Assembly (NCBI GenBank): GCA_036417435.1
Contig: CM070905.1
Span: 66,233,092 to 66,297,091, forward strand
From: Inia geoffrensis
Taxonomy: Eukaryota > Chordata > Mammalia > Artiodactyla > Iniidae
DNA length: 64,000 nt
Reading direction: 5' to 3'
Below the pieces are notes generated by a model. The model saw nothing but the letters and a program-made list of their open reading frames with translations. It made no database searches and had not been told where the DNA came from. The translations under genes and the position numbers were made by a program. This document shows, in pieces, positions 13,000 through 26,347 of this stretch; the first letter of the stretch is position 1; every line of letters starts with the position of its first letter.

Positions 13000-13120
13000 G
13001 TTGCACCTATGTTCCCCTCTGACTAGTTGTGTAATCTCGGGCAAGTTCATTAAGTATCTTTGGAAATCAGTTCTCTCATTGGTGAAATTGCATAATATTT
13101 CTCCCATACAGAGTTAGAAA
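13000..13120 (+). mobile_element. MIR fragment
   Basis: The MIR-like core ctagttgtgtaatctcgggc, caagttcattaagtatcttt and the 'ctcattggtgaaattg' segment are present in order. Confidence 0.5.
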
Positions 13121-13129
13121 AAAGAAAAT

Positions 13130-13362
13130 GTGGTTGTTAATAGCATGATTTTTGAATCAAACTACCTGCTTTCAAGTTATGCCAGCTATGATCTGTGTTA
13201 ACTTTAGGAAATTATATAACTTACTGTGCTTCAGTATCACCTGGGAAAAATGGGGATAATATTTAACATCAAAATGATGTTATGAAGATTGAACTAATAC
13301 AAATTAAACTCTTACTGTGGTACCTGATAAATATAATTTCCTAATAAATATTAGCTGTTATT
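13130..13362 (+). mobile_element. MIR element
   Basis: A nearly complete ancient tRNA-derived SINE. It has a 'gcatgatttttgaatcaaac' head, 'gtgcttcagtatcacctggg', 'aaaaatggggataatattt' and a tail of the 'aataaatattagctgttatt' type. Confidence 0.65.
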
Positions 13363-14039
13363 GTAAATGTTACATAAAATAAGTGGCATACTGATTTTAG
13401 AGCCTGGATACAAAGGGTAATCAATACATGCTTGGTGCTATCATTATAATAACCATTATTACTAAATGTCAGAGAAAGAAAAAATTGAGAAGTTGGGGAT
13501 GAACACAGTTTCTAGTTTGATAAATATCGTGCTACCATTCATCATTCAAGAAAAGTAGCAAGCCAGACGGAAAATAGACATTAATTGAGGATATTAAGTC
13601 GGATAACTTGGTAAAACATCCAGTAGATAACTGATCGTGTTCATTTGAGCACTGGTTAAAGGTAGGACTTGAAGACTGCTTAAGATTTTTCCAGACTGAA
13701 AGAGTTTGTCATTCTAGGCTTTAGCTGGAGAGAGGGCTGATGTAATGAAAGAATACAGTATGTATAGATCCTTGGTTCACCTGGAGGAAGTAGAGGATGG
13801 GAGGAGAGAAGCACAAAAAAGGAGCTCAGGGTAAATTGACCATAAAAATGATGTGAGAAAGTAGGAAAAAAAGTATATTGCTTGTAAAGGAAAAACTTCA
13901 GTCATCCATCTTGGATTTATAAGTGAAGGAGTCTGTGTCTAAGGGAGTTAAGTGCAGTAATTATAAGCTATGAATTCAAAAGCAATTATTGGCTTTATAA
14001 CTTTTCTAGATTTTTGTTGTAGGGAAGAGAAATATACTT
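13363..14039. other. Unique DNA
   Basis: No recognisable gene or repeat. Confidence 0.4.
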
Positions 14040-14525
14040 ACAGTAATTACATCAGCCAGGGTCCTGGTAAGACACACATGTGGGTTCAACTTGGCCATGA
14101 AGGAGAGTTTAGTAAAATGACTCTTTACGATGGGGAGAGCATGGTTTAGAAAAATCAAGGGGTGATACTCTATGTCCGTGCAACTAACAATCAGAGTGAT
14201 GTTACTGGACCTAGGTTGAAAGAGGCCAGGGAAGGTAACAATGATCAGGAGAAGGAAGTTTATAGAGAAGGTGGTGTGTCAGCAGACCACAAACAACCAG
14301 AGGTGATGTCACATGAAATATGAAAGAATGAATATCTTCACATGACTCTCCCTACTCACTCTCATCTCCTGGCTTTGTCTCATTGGCTGAAGCCTAAGCC
14401 TGTTGGCAAGGGAATCATTGATGCCTCCTGGGTTCAGCACCCTGGGGCACAGAACAGGGTGGAAAAAGATGGAGAAAGTATCTGCAGAGACACGCAAAAG
14501 GTAGTCAGCATAACAGTGGAAGCAA
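14040..14525 (+). mobile_element. Probable old LTR fragment (ERVL type)
   Basis: Carries the series ctggctttgtctcattggct, gcaagggaatcattgatgcc, gcacagaacagggtggaaaa and gagaaagtatctgcagagac, which resembles the body of ancient ERVL LTRs as I remember them. No internal retroviral genes are visible. The class is uncertain. Confidence 0.4.
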
Positions 14526-17500
14526 AACATAAGTGAATATCTAAAAAAAATTACTGCATCACACAGGAGAAAATTAGTTAAATGTGTTAAAATAAAATAT
14601 AAAATAATGGTTTAAATGAGGTTTCATCTTAGGCTTAGTTTACTTTATCATACATCTCTGACCTGTCCCACAAAAATAAATTCATGGGAAGGTTTAATCA
14701 GAAATATGAAAATTACTTTAGAAAAAAATTAAACTTCTTAATGGCTACATAATAAGCCAACAGACTTTAAAATGTGGCTGCATAATAACCAACTTGCTGT
14801 GATTGTCCAAGCCCTGTGGAGTTCAGTATGAGTGCTGTGAAGTGGAATGAAAGGATATGGTGAAACAGAGTTCCTCAATTGATTTTTTGAAATTTGATTT
14901 TTTTTGAAATTAGAAATAGATGTTCTCTAACAAACAGCTTAAACTTCTCACTTTTCAATTAAAGACTTCTTATGCTGTAGCTTTTCAAACAAGTTCTGGT
15001 ATTAAAGGAAAGTGGATTTGTATACACACCTTTATCTCATTTTAGTTGTACATTATCCATAACCCATTTTCTAATTTAAAAAATCATATTCCATAATAAT
15101 AATGATACTGAAAAGTAATAAGGATAACAATTAAATTTCTTTAAATTTCAATTGAATTTAGAAACTTTTTTCTCAGTATCTTAAAATTCTTTATATCAAT
15201 CTAGCATCACAGTTGTGAGTTTTTTCCTTACCAGTGTGATAACTGATTGTGTGTGGCTTATTGTCCATTCACGGTTACCACTGGAGATGTTGAAGCAGAA
15301 AGAGACATCCAATAGAACCATGTAAGTTTCAGACATATTGTTCCCTGCCTCTATTACTAGCAGCAACCTTTTCTCTTTATTATAATCAGGTCTTATTACT
15401 CTTCCCAGTATAGTAACTTTCTCTTTGCCTGCTTGTCATTTGGTACCAAAATGTCCAGGTGGCAACCACAGCTGTAGGTTTAGTAACAAACACTTGCTGT
15501 GTCCCTTGATAGAAGCATTCCATTCCATACCCCTTCCCAAACCAGTGCCTGTAATCCAGTGGAACCTAAAGCTGTGGGAGAGTTGAGCAAACATTCCCCG
15601 AGTGGTTTAGTAGGAGTGATGATGAGAGAGTCTACCCCATTCCCATACCTTGGATCCAACCCTATATATTCTAGCTTTTGAGAAAATATAACCATATAAT
15701 GGCTTTTGGTTTAAAGTATATACTGAATCTTGAAGAACAGCATCCCAACCCCCAACCTCTCAGAATATGATCCTCAGACTGAAGACTCAGCTGGGCATTT
15801 AAGAGGCCATTAAAAATTTTATTAACTTGGGAGCTTTTGGGTGATAAAGTATATAGTAGGATGAGAGGGGTCCATGGTCATATGCTCTCTGCTGTACCTC
15901 CTATGCCATAAAAAGGGTCCTCAGCATCAATTACAGCTCAACCCTATATCTAACAGTCCTTGAAGAACCTGTTTTCCACTTCCTTCCATGTGCAGCTATA
16001 TAGATACATATCATGGATCCCTCTGGGGCAGACTGGGGGAATACCGCTATACCTGCTGTGATGTTACAGGGTCCTTCCTTAATGGTACCCACTGTCCCTT
16101 TCAGTTGGGAATCAGAAATGGCTTAGGTCTAGAAACTGAGTAACAGATCAATGATTTTTCCACCATTGAAGCTGACATCAGCCTTCTTGACACATGCTCT
16201 TGATATTTTGGGGTTATATAAGTCAAGAAGTGCTATTACTGGCTGCTCCTCAATCTTGCTCCTAGAACTACCATGATACATAAGCCCTTATTCTGATCAT
16301 CAGCATGTGCATCTCTTTGCCAGAAGAATTTTTCTGGCTTCTCCACTTTGCCCATGCAGATTGGAATGCAGGGGAACTAGTGCCCGCCTCTCATCCCCCC
16401 ATAACATTCTTCAAACAATGACTAATGGGAATTTGTAGATAAATACCACTGCCCCCTCAGGTTTTCGTTGAATAAGTTTGAACTGTGAGACTACTCTGTG
16501 TTAGATCAGTCTCCAGGTGACCACAGTAGTAAATTTTCTTAGTCGACTTTGCTTCTCTTGTCTCATTTTTCCACTATGCTACGTGTGCTACCTGGGCTCA
16601 CCTTCCAATACACTACTTGCACTCAAATCCTTGTTTTAGGGTCTAATTGGGGTTGGGGGGGGGGAGTGAAATTAAATGCCAACAGGGTCCCATTTCTGGT
16701 GACAAATAGAATGTGATAGTGCCTAGGATGCTGTAGTATCACTAAGACCTTCACCTGTGGTGAATTGGGATGACATTCAGGTGGAAAGTGATGCATGGGC
16801 TTATATAATATTACTAGCACTTGTGAGATATGGGGTATGATACAAAGATTGTGCAATTTGTTGGTTGGTGTAAATTGCCCTCAAGGTATGGAAAGAAGAA
16901 AATAACAGCTTTAAGTCATCCAATTCTTAAATCAGTGCATAGTGGAACAGCTCAAAAGTATTTAAAGAGACCTTCACCTCCTGTAAATCTACTGTATGAC
17001 ATTTCTTTCCATCTTGGCACTGAAAAAGTTCTAAAAAATACCAGTGGACAACCACACTAAAATGTAAAATTTGTGATGATGATAAGCATAAGCCAAAATA
17101 ATGTGAAACAAAAGATCACGTCAATAAATATGGCTAGGATAATACTCTTAACTGTTTCACCCATTATGAAGATATAAAATAATCATTTTCTCTCCAAATA
17201 TAGACTCAGCTTCACACACATGAAATTTTTTGTAGCTTCCCTTTGCAATTGTCCACTCTTGGGTAATTCAGAACCTAGAAACAGCATTTAGTTTTTCTGA
17301 TTGATAGATGACATTTTGTATCTAGAAATTTTGGGAATTTAAACAATGTTCCCTCTAAGAAATATTTCCAAGTTACGGTGAGAACACAGTTCTTATAAAG
17401 TGACCTGTAATTTGGCCTCAGGGCCTTTGCGACAGAAATCCTACACGCTTGTTAAATTTCAATATGATGAAAACTAAGCCAACAATTTGCACAGGGTAAC

Positions 17501-17685
17501 TGAGAATCCTGCATCTTTTTAAAATCTGTAACAGCATTTGAATGAGTAAAAGCTAACATTGGAATCACTTATACTTTTTCTTGTAAAAATTATAGCTAGT
17601 TTTTATGTTTCATAATATGTTTTCTAAAAAAGAATGTGATACTCTAAAGATAAGCATCGATTTATCATAATAACTGAGTGTTTAT
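14526..17685. other. Mostly unique DNA; possible old LTR or ERV remnant at 15.2-16.7 kb
   Basis: From about 15220 to 16660 the base composition is more even than the surroundings. Phrases such as ggctgctcctcaatcttgct, and a G run at 16653-16663, suggest a very old retroelement body, but no coding domain can be read. The rest shows no gene or repeat I can name. Confidence 0.3.
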
Positions 17686-17699
17686 TAAAAAGTTAATTT

Positions 17700-18584
17700 C
17701 TCCATCTGTTTAGGTCATCACTGATTTCTTTCATGAGTGTTTTACAGTTTTCTGAATACAAGTTTTTCACCTCCTTAGGCAGGTTTATTCCTAGGTATTT
17801 TATTCTTTTTGTTGCAATGGTAAATGGGAGTGTTTCCTTAATGTCTCTTTCTGATTTTTCGTTGTTGGTGTATAGGAATGCCAGAGATTTCTGTGCATTA
17901 ATTTTGGATCCTGCAACTTTACCAAATTCATTGATTAGTTCTAGTAGTTTTCTGGTGGCATCTTTAGGATTTCCTATGTATAGTATCAGGTCATCAGCAA
18001 ACAGTGACTGTTTTACTTCTTCTTCTGTAATTTGTATTCCTTTTATTTATTTTTCTTCTCTGATTACTGTGGCTAGGACTTCCAAAACTATGTTGAATAA
18101 GAGTGGTGAGAGTGGACATCTTTTCTTATTCCTGATCTTAGTGGAAATGCTTTCAGTTTTTGACCATTGAGTATGATGCTTGCTGTGGGTTTGTCATATA
18201 TGGCCTTTATTATGTTGAGGTAGGTTCCCTCTATGCCCATTTTCTGGAGAGTTTTTATCATAAATGGGTGTTGAATTTTGTCAAAAGCTGGACTTGAGGA
18301 CATGGGGTGGGAGGGTGAAGCTGGGGTGAAGTGAGAGTAGCATCGACATATACACACTACCGAATGTAAAAAAAGTTTGCTGGTGGGAAGCAGCAGCGTA
18401 GCAGGGAGATCTGCTTGCTACTTTGCAGTGACCTAGAGGGGTGGGATAGGGAGGATGGGAGGGAGGTTCCAGAGGGAGGGGATATGGGGACTTGTGTATG
18501 CATATGGCTGATTTGTTTTGTTGTGCAACAGAAACTAACACAGAATTGTGAAGCAATTATACTCCAATAAAGATCTATTTTTTA
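17700..18584 (+). mobile_element. Twin-primed (5'-inverted) L1 insertion
   Basis: From about 17713 to 18289 the L1 ORF2 reverse transcriptase region lies on the minus strand (complement of the FADD region, near 17970-18000). From about 18290 to 18580 the L1 3'UTR lies on the plus strand, ending gcaattatactccaataaag and a short A-rich tail. Inversion of the 5' part against an intact 3' end is the hallmark of twin priming. Similar flanks, ttaaaaagttaattt (17685-17699) and ttaaaagtgttaattt (18582-18597), are a plausible imperfect target-site duplication. Confidence 0.82.
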
Positions 18585-18599
18585 AAAGTGTTAATTTTT

Positions 18600-21500
18600 A
18601 AGATCTTGTGTCAATCTATTGTTTAAGTAGAACTAAAATGCTCCATTGATTCCTTCATGAATCCACCTGACATTTTTTGATCACCTCCTATACACCAGCA
18701 TGATGATTGGTGCTAGGAGCTTATAATGGAGTATGACATCAGAGACAGTTAAAATATGCACAAGGCTCTAGGAGTGCAGATACTCAAGCTGCCTGAAGGA
18801 GCCAGGAAATTACTACTAAGGAAATAAAGCTTGAGCCCAAACTAAAAGTGTTAATAAAAGTTGGTCAGTGGTTTTTCAGTAATTCAACTGCAAGTAGTTC
18901 AGCCTGGGAGGATGGGGGAAAGAGAGGTAAACCTGGAGAGGAAAGAGGACACCCTGGCCGTTTGGACAAGCTCTGGAGGATGGCATACTGTGTCAGGGTG
19001 CCTGGGCTATTGGAGAGTCTTCATTATTCTCTTTTTCTTGTTGACATACCCTGTACAGTCCTTCCTGCTATGTCAGGGGTCTGGGCATTAGCTTTCCATC
19101 AGTTTCTAGGGCTTACTTGAAGATGTTTCCTTTCTCCTACATTTGGGTATTGAGACATAGGTGAAATGGCTTCTGCAAATTCTTGACTTTGATAACAATA
19201 ACGTTCCTATAATAACTGGCCTGAGAAATTCTTTCCTAACTCTGTTTTTCAAGCTACTTCTTAATAAAACCTAACTTCTCTTCTACCCATGCCATGATTT
19301 TGCCAACATTTTTTTCCCTCAAATGAAAATAGGTGAGAAATATATCATGTGTGATAGACAAATTGTTCCTTTTGGTTTTATTCTGAGTGTTTTTATAAAT
19401 ATATGCATTAACTCCATTGTTTTTATTTACCTTAGAATTATTATGTAATGAGCATTTTAATCAAAGTTGCTTTTAAAAATGTTGAAAGATTAGGCTTTAT
19501 CTTTTCCTCTTCCCTTCCATGCATAATTATAAATGTATACTCATCATTTCCTCAGCTCACTGTGATATTTAATTTATATTTATATACAGTTTTCTATATT
19601 TACAAATTAAATGTAATTCCAAAGAAACTTATCCATCTGTAATAATAATCAGTGGTAACAAAAAGTGAAAATAAAGCTGTTGATATATTTCAAAACTGAG
19701 TGATAGATTATGACTTTTACACGAAGATGCTGCTTTGAAATGTAAAACTTAGCTGATTGGCAAAATGTGAGAAAACTTTAAAAACAAATTAAAATAAAAA
19801 AGTCAGTAAAAGCTCTTTTCAAATTAGAAAGCAAAGTGCAGATTAAAACTTTTTTTAGTCTTAAGTTTCTGAAAAATTTACTAGGACTTTGAAACCTAAC
19901 TCATCAGATGGGACTTAAAAATACAGAACGTTGTATTAGAAGTAGAATTTTTTTTTCCTGTAAATGGAAGGAACATCTGGGCAGACTCAGATGAAAACAG
20001 AATGCCACAATCAGCTTATAATACAAGCCAATTCAAATGGAAAGAGACGATTCTCAAAAAAGAAAACCCATTTTGAGAATAAAGGAACATACTCAAAACC
20101 TACAATTTATTCTTAATGATGCTTCATAGCAGCCTTCCACCCAAGGGGCAAAGATTGACAGACTACTCCTTAGTCCCTTAATTTTAGCTGCCCCCTTAAC
20201 TATGACTCTGGGGCTGGAATGCAGAAACAGGTCAATAAATCAAAGAAACAAAGAACCTTTAAAACTATAAGGCAGAGGGGAGAAGGAAAGTATGCTGAAA
20301 AATTCCCTTCACATGCATCCTTAATAATTGATAAAAAGTATCTAGTTTGCTGAGTCCACTTATACATTTTTCAAGACAGATACATTTGTTCATTGTTTTC
20401 CCTGTCTAACTTACAGCAACACAGAGTGCTGTTTCACATTTCCTCTTTGATGTTTTACTCTATCAAGTTATATAAAATTAGAATAAACTGGGTTTGGTTT
20501 TAGAAATATTCATACTTGCCATGTCTTCAGCACTTTCAAGACATACAAGGTACATCTTTGTTGGTTTGAAGGAAACCTTCATTTAAATGTCATCTTTTAA
20601 AAAGAAATACACTGATGCTTTCCTTGAATTTAGGGTTTCTCTTTAGATAAATCTAACACTTCTGAGACAAGCTTAATTTGCCAACTCCAAAGCATGAACA
20701 CCAGTGCTTTTTAGCCTCTTGAATTGTGAGAGACCAGATCTCATTAGATTTTTTTTTCTGATTTACATGTTTTATACTTTAGTAGTTGAACTATGTTTTA
20801 TATGTGCTGAAATATGATAGTTAATTTCCTTTACACAGGCAATAAAATATCCTTGACCTAATAACTAGATGCATGCATATCAAGGCAAACAATTGTCATC
20901 CTAGTGTTCATTACTATTTTATTTCTGTCATTATAGCATGGTTAAAAGCATAGTTAGGTCAGGTGGAAAGCTCAAGAAGGAGCTCTGGATGGTTTTTGGT
21001 CTTGGGAAGCTCAAGAATGGTTAGCAGTGCTTTGGAGTGGCCAAACTGACCTAGTTATTTATCATCTCAAGAACCTTGGCAAGACTATGTCATAGTACAG
21101 GTTAGGATTAGTAAAATGATCATTGGACAGAACTGAGGAGTTGGTTAAGATTTCCTGCTACTAACTCAAAATAGGGGTGTTGAGAATGAGGAAAGATGCT
21201 CTGGAAATGATATACACATGCTTCAATTCCATTGAACTTTGCAGGGAAACTAAAAATGAGCCTGGACTATGGCAGTGCCCATTCTCAGGCTTATTAAATT
21301 TAGGTGGTCAGGGAATATTTGTAAAATATAGATGGGGGTGAAGAAGTTTTGTCTAATGCAATAGTTTTTGTGTACAGTATGTAATTAGTTTCCTTAATTT
21401 TAAAAATTCTGTTCTTCCTTCTTAAATTTAGAAGTTAACTCACAATCTACCTTATGTATGTCATTAATATTGTAGTAATTGCATGTAAATAAGTAATAAG

Positions 21501-21959
21501 ATATATAGAAAAGTAGCAAAACATTTTTATGATTATCATCCATCTTTTATGTCAGAAGAAAAAAAAAACATGTTAGCTCATAAATTCACTTTTTGGCAGT
21601 CTTTATTTTTTCCTTTTCTGAAAGCTTTAGATCACATTATGCCAAATCTCTAAACTTCTTTTTTCTTTCTTGTAATCAGATTCTCCATCTTCTTTCAACA
21701 ATTCCCATTCTGTTAGCAGATGTACTACATCTAAAGAGAATTGCTCTGCCTCTCTTATTTACAGTGGAAAAGGATTTGCTTATTTATCTTTAACATTCTT
21801 GAAGCAATTTCACATAAAACACTCAGTGATGATGGGCATGGCAATATTCAGGTGATGCAAAAATGATTTGTTTTTCCTGGTTCATTTGGGAATGGTCATG
21901 ATTCTGAAGAATGCGATTCAGGCTTTCAGAAAAAAAACACCCTTTGTGTTTTTGTCTTT
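18600..21959. other. Unique AT-rich DNA
   Basis: About 3.4 kb without a recognisable gene. A worn L2-like stretch may lie at about 18640-18760 (cacctcctatacaccagcat). Short open frames such as 18848-19120 have no domain. Confidence 0.35.
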
Positions 21960-22220
21960 CATATATCAAGAATAAATACCACCTTCACAACGAAGTAAAA
22001 TGTTAACTGTCTTAAAATACAAGTGTTATGATAACACAGGGAGACAAAGGGGGACTAAATACCCTGACATCTCCCTCCTCTTGAACTTAGATCTGCTGCT
22101 GATGACTCCCCTTGTCCTGGCTCCATCAGAAACTATAGGGCAGGGAGCCTAGGTGGGACACTGTAAAGATCAAATGCAGGGCACAGAGTCAGGCAGAGAT
22201 GGATTAAATAGCAGATTAGA
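21960..22220 (+). mobile_element. Possible old LTR fragment
   Basis: Contains gactaaataccctgacatct and gcagggcacagagtcaggca, resembling in outline the LTR-like piece at 14.0-14.5 kb. Weak evidence only. Confidence 0.25.
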
Positions 22221-22599
22221 CAAAACTTAAAAGATAATTAGTGATTTAGAGGTAGGTCTGAGGAAATTACTGAGTAGCATAGAGAAATAAGGATTTGGAA
22301 AATAGGAAAGATTAGTTAACTGACATGAAGATTGGAATGGAAAAGTGTTTTCTATTCCTAATGGGTGTCCTAGAGGAAAGAATACAAATAATGGGGGTGG
22401 TGGTGGAAATATTAAAGGAGAAGATAATAAAAGGAATCATTATTCAATAACAATAGAAAACACATACATAGTATCTACTATGTGCAGGGTATTGTTCACA
22501 GCACTTGACTTTCATTAAGTTAATCCTTGTAACAACCTTATGAGTAGGTATAGGATGAATCCATAGCTACAGGAAACACAATAATTATTGAACAGTATA

Positions 22600-23335
22600 A
22601 ATTAAAAATAAACTGACATTCAGATATCTTGTAGTCAAACTACAGAACAAATAAAAAGAGAATTGCTCTCTGGAAAAGAACCAGAATAAAAGAGAAATAA
22701 CAATTAGGTTGGTAACAAAAATTTTAAGAACAGTGAAATAATAGCTTAAATGTATAGAAAGAAAATAACTATAAAGCTAGCATTAAGTATCCAGCAAAAC
22801 TGTTTTCATGTTTGAGGGAATCATAATAATACTTTAAGATAAAAACAGAATATTTACCGTCAATAGAAATTCACCATAGGAACTTCAGAATGAACATACT
22901 TTAGGAGGAAAAAATTGATTCCAAAAAGAAGGTTAAGAAGCAAGAAAGAATGGAAAGCAAATTGGTAAACATTTAACTAAATTTAATCAAATGTCTTTAT
23001 GAAGTAATAGTAATAATTTCTAAATTAGAGTATAAAAGAAGATAAAATTAAACAATAGCATGTAGCTTGGAAGGAGGTTGACAGGAATCAAACTGTTGAA
23101 AAAGTTATATTTTTTGAAATAAGAGTGAAGAGTGACATATTCTGTTCATCAGTTGAGAATCTCGAAGACAATAATCATAAAGATTAAAATATAATATATA
23201 ATATTCTCAAGCCAGTTAAAGAGAAAAGACGTACCAAGAACCAAACAAATATAGCATTTCAATCAATCCAAGAGAAAGCATGAATGGAGAAAAAATAGCA
23301 AAAGTGGAACTAGCAAAACCCAAACTGCTAGAAAT
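22600..23335 (+). mobile_element. Probable old L1/HAL1 fragment (ORF1 end)
   Basis: The order of phrases parallels the C-terminal part of L1 ORF1 on the plus strand: caaactacagaacaaataaa, agtatccagcaaaactgttt, and then a 'ggttaagaagcaagaaagaa' stretch. Highly diverged; no open frame remains. Confidence 0.4.
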
Positions 23336-23734
23336 AAGTCAAAATATTTATAATTCACGATACACTTAATTCTTTCCACTTGAAAGGCAGAATGACTGAT
23401 TATATTTAAAAAGAAAAATCAGCCTTACTGAGCGCTATGTTTTAGAATAATTTGTTAGTCAGCAGCAGATAACAAATGTATTATCCTTGCCTTTAAAAAG
23501 TTTTGATAAAGAGCACAGAGTGTATTAATTTCTGTTAAATCAGACTTTTAAATTGTGTTGTTCAATTCTTCATCTTGCGAATTTTTCACCTGTTTAATCT
23601 TCTAATAATTTAGAAAGCTATTGAAATCTTCCTAACATTTTTTTTTATTTGTCTAGTTTTCCCTGTAGTTTTATCAAATTTCCCTTTATATACTTGAGGC
23701 CATTAAAAGTTTCTAGTATACTAAGGCTTTTATT

Positions 23735-23950
23735 AGGTGGATAGACTCGGGACAAATTGGCTTCTGGATTTCAGTCCTAATCTTATTCCTTACAATCTGT
23801 CTGATCTTAAGCAAATTATTTAACCTCCATCCCTCCATTTCCTCACCTAAAAAATGGAAACATAAATACTGCCTACCTGTTGGATTTAAATGAGGTTTAA
23901 ACAAGTTAATACTTACATGCATGCAACAGTAGTTGATATACAGCTATTGG
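23735..23950 (+). mobile_element. MIR element
   Basis: The MIR order is visible: 'ggcttctggatttcagtcct', 'gtctgatcttaagcaaatta', 'tccatttcctcacctaaaaa' and 'tgcctacctgttggatttaa'. Confidence 0.65.
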
Positions 23951-25942
23951 TAAATCATCATATGTTCTGATTTCTTTATCCCTAATAATGCTTTTTGGTT
24001 AACAGTTAGTGAAGCCTACTTAAAAATTATTTTGAAAACTACCCCATCTTTTTAAAAATTTTTCCTGAAAACAATATATTTTCCTGACTAATCTTTTCCT
24101 GTAACCTTCAATGTTTCTGTCTCCTTAGGTTTGATGAGTTTCATACTCTATTTGTTAGAAGTGAATCACTAAGTTCAGCCCACCCTCAAAAGAAGGGGAT
24201 TTCATAAGGGTGTGAATATCAGGATGTGGTGGTTATTGGGGACCATCTTAGAGGTTGTCTAGCGCAGGTTATAAACACAAAATACAGGACAGTAGTTTGG
24301 AGTGGGGAGAAGCAGGATTATAAGAAGCATAGAAACTGGTGCAACTGTGTTGGCATTGGCATATTTCTGAATTGAATGATTGAATTGTATGTGTCCATTT
24401 TGGTACGCTTTATAACTTTAGAGATATAGTGCCATTTTCTTTTGTATGTATCAAATATCACATATTTTTTTCAAAAAGAAAGATAGTGGTCATTTTCTGA
24501 AACAAAACAAATCTGTACCTAGTCAAGACTGACCCTTGATAAGTTTAGATTCTACTGAAAATTAACCATTGCATTTTATCTGATTTATGAGTCTTTGGGG
24601 AAGTTTGCTTCATACCTCAGATTATATATATACATTGGATAGTGTATTTTAATTCTATCTTTAAAGTAAAATGTTCATTAATTCATTTTAAACTATAGTT
24701 AATTCACATAAGCCTCCAAAAATTTCACATAAAAGGCACTCTACAAATTTAAAAATAGAAAAAATATTTTTTGGTTTTTTGCTCCCATGAATTTAGGCAA
24801 ATGTGAGCTTTTTGCTTAAATTATTCAGGTAGTAAACTCAAGTCTTTGCTGTAAATGTGACCTCTAAATGTTAGAACTAATGCAAACAGAAGAACTTGGT
24901 TCCATCATTTTTATATGTAGCATATTTCTTTCCTGTCCACCCCCTTGCCTCGTATTATCAGAAATAGAGTTTGATCACATGAATCAAGCTAATAACATTA
25001 GCTTATGACTGATTACCTGTCCAGTTTGGCCTCAGATGAAAATTCGGAGCAATTAGTTTTAATCTTATGATAACTCTCATGGGACTGTAAACCATTCTCC
25101 TTAATTTAAATACAACAGTTTCCAACTTAAATACATATGCAATAATCAGGAAAATCTTTTACTGTGAAAAGAGTATAAGTACTGCAACTGAAATTTTCTA
25201 CAAATAACATATTAAATTTTTAATTAATTTTTATTGCTCCTTTTCAGTTAAGATAAACTATGCAATGGTTCTTTGATTTTCAATTCATATATATTATTCT
25301 GAATGTCTCTTACTTGGTATTTCAAGAGAGCTGCATTGTTTGAGGCTAATCGAAGATTCTGCAAAAATATACATTACAAAAATAATTTAAGATCACTATA
25401 AAAATTTTAAGCAATACAAATATATATAAGAAGTAATAATTAAAATCTACATATATCACCCCTCAGCCCTTGATCATACTTCCCTAAGGTAACCAATTTA
25501 AAAAATTTGATATCTATCTTTATAGAAATTTTCTATTATTAAAAACATATGTGCATGCAAACACATACACATTTTAAAATGAGAGTGTAGTATAATTATT
25601 GTCTAAAAATTTGCCCTTTCATATTTTTCATTTAATATAACATAGCCATCTTTAAAAGATATAAGATAAAGTTCTGCATGACTTACTCTTTTATATGATC
25701 TATGGAAATTTCATAGCTGGATGTATAATAACTCTTTTCCTATTGATGCTCACTTAAAATATTTTATTATTTATTTTTTAGTATTAGAAACTGCCGCAAT
25801 AAACATTTTTGGCAGTGGAATTATTATTCTACTAATTAAAATAAATTATTAAAAGAGTAATATATCGGAGGTTATTTAAAATTTTTATGTGTTCTCTTAA
25901 TTTTATCTTTCAAGATTTCCACTGACAGGTCCCCTTTCACTC
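23951..25942. other. Unique AT-rich DNA
   Basis: No gene or clear repeat, although 24170-24260 may be a worn repeat end. A low-repeat block at about 24960-25100 is noted under findings. Confidence 0.35.
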
Positions 25943-25950
25943 CACTGCTC

Positions 25951-26347
25951 TTTTTTTTAAAAAAAATTATTTGTTTTTTTTGGTTGTGTTGGGACTTCGT
26001 TGCAGTGCGCGGGCTTTCTCTAGTTGCGGCGAGCGGGGGCTACTCTTTGTTGCCGTGCATGGGCTTCTTGTTGTGGTGGCTTCTCTTGATGTGGAACATG
26101 GGCTCTAGGTGCACAGGCTTCGGTAGTTGTGGCATGCAGCCTCAGTAGTTGTGGCATGCAGCCTCAGTAGTTGTGGCATGCAGCCTCAGTAGTTGTGGCT
26201 CGCGGGCTCTAGAGCACAGTCTCAGTAGTTGTGATGCACAGGCTTAGTTGCTCCATGGCATGTGGGATCTTCCCGGACCAGGGCTTGAACCTGTGTCCCC
26301 TGCATTGGCAGGTGGATTCTTAAACCCTGTACCACCGGGGAAGTCCC
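25951..26347 (-). mobile_element. CHR-family SINE (long form) with internal 22-bp triplication
   Basis: The reverse complement starts gggacttccccggtggtaca, with the long CHR body and an A-rich tail (25951-25978 on the plus strand). At about 400 bp it is longer than its sisters (about 350 bp), because a 22-bp unit starting gtagttgtggcatgcagcct is present three times at 26123-26188. Confidence 0.87.
26123..26188. repeat. 22-bp tandem repeat, three perfect copies, inside a SINE
   Basis: Unit gtagttgtggcatgcagcct plus ca, in register at 26123, 26145 and 26167, with a partial fourth from 26189. The perfect copies imply a recent slippage or unequal exchange after insertion. Confidence 0.92.

Noticed and set aside
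26123..26188. CRISPR-like direct repeats
   Set aside because: Head-to-tail units without spacers, inside a mammalian SINE.
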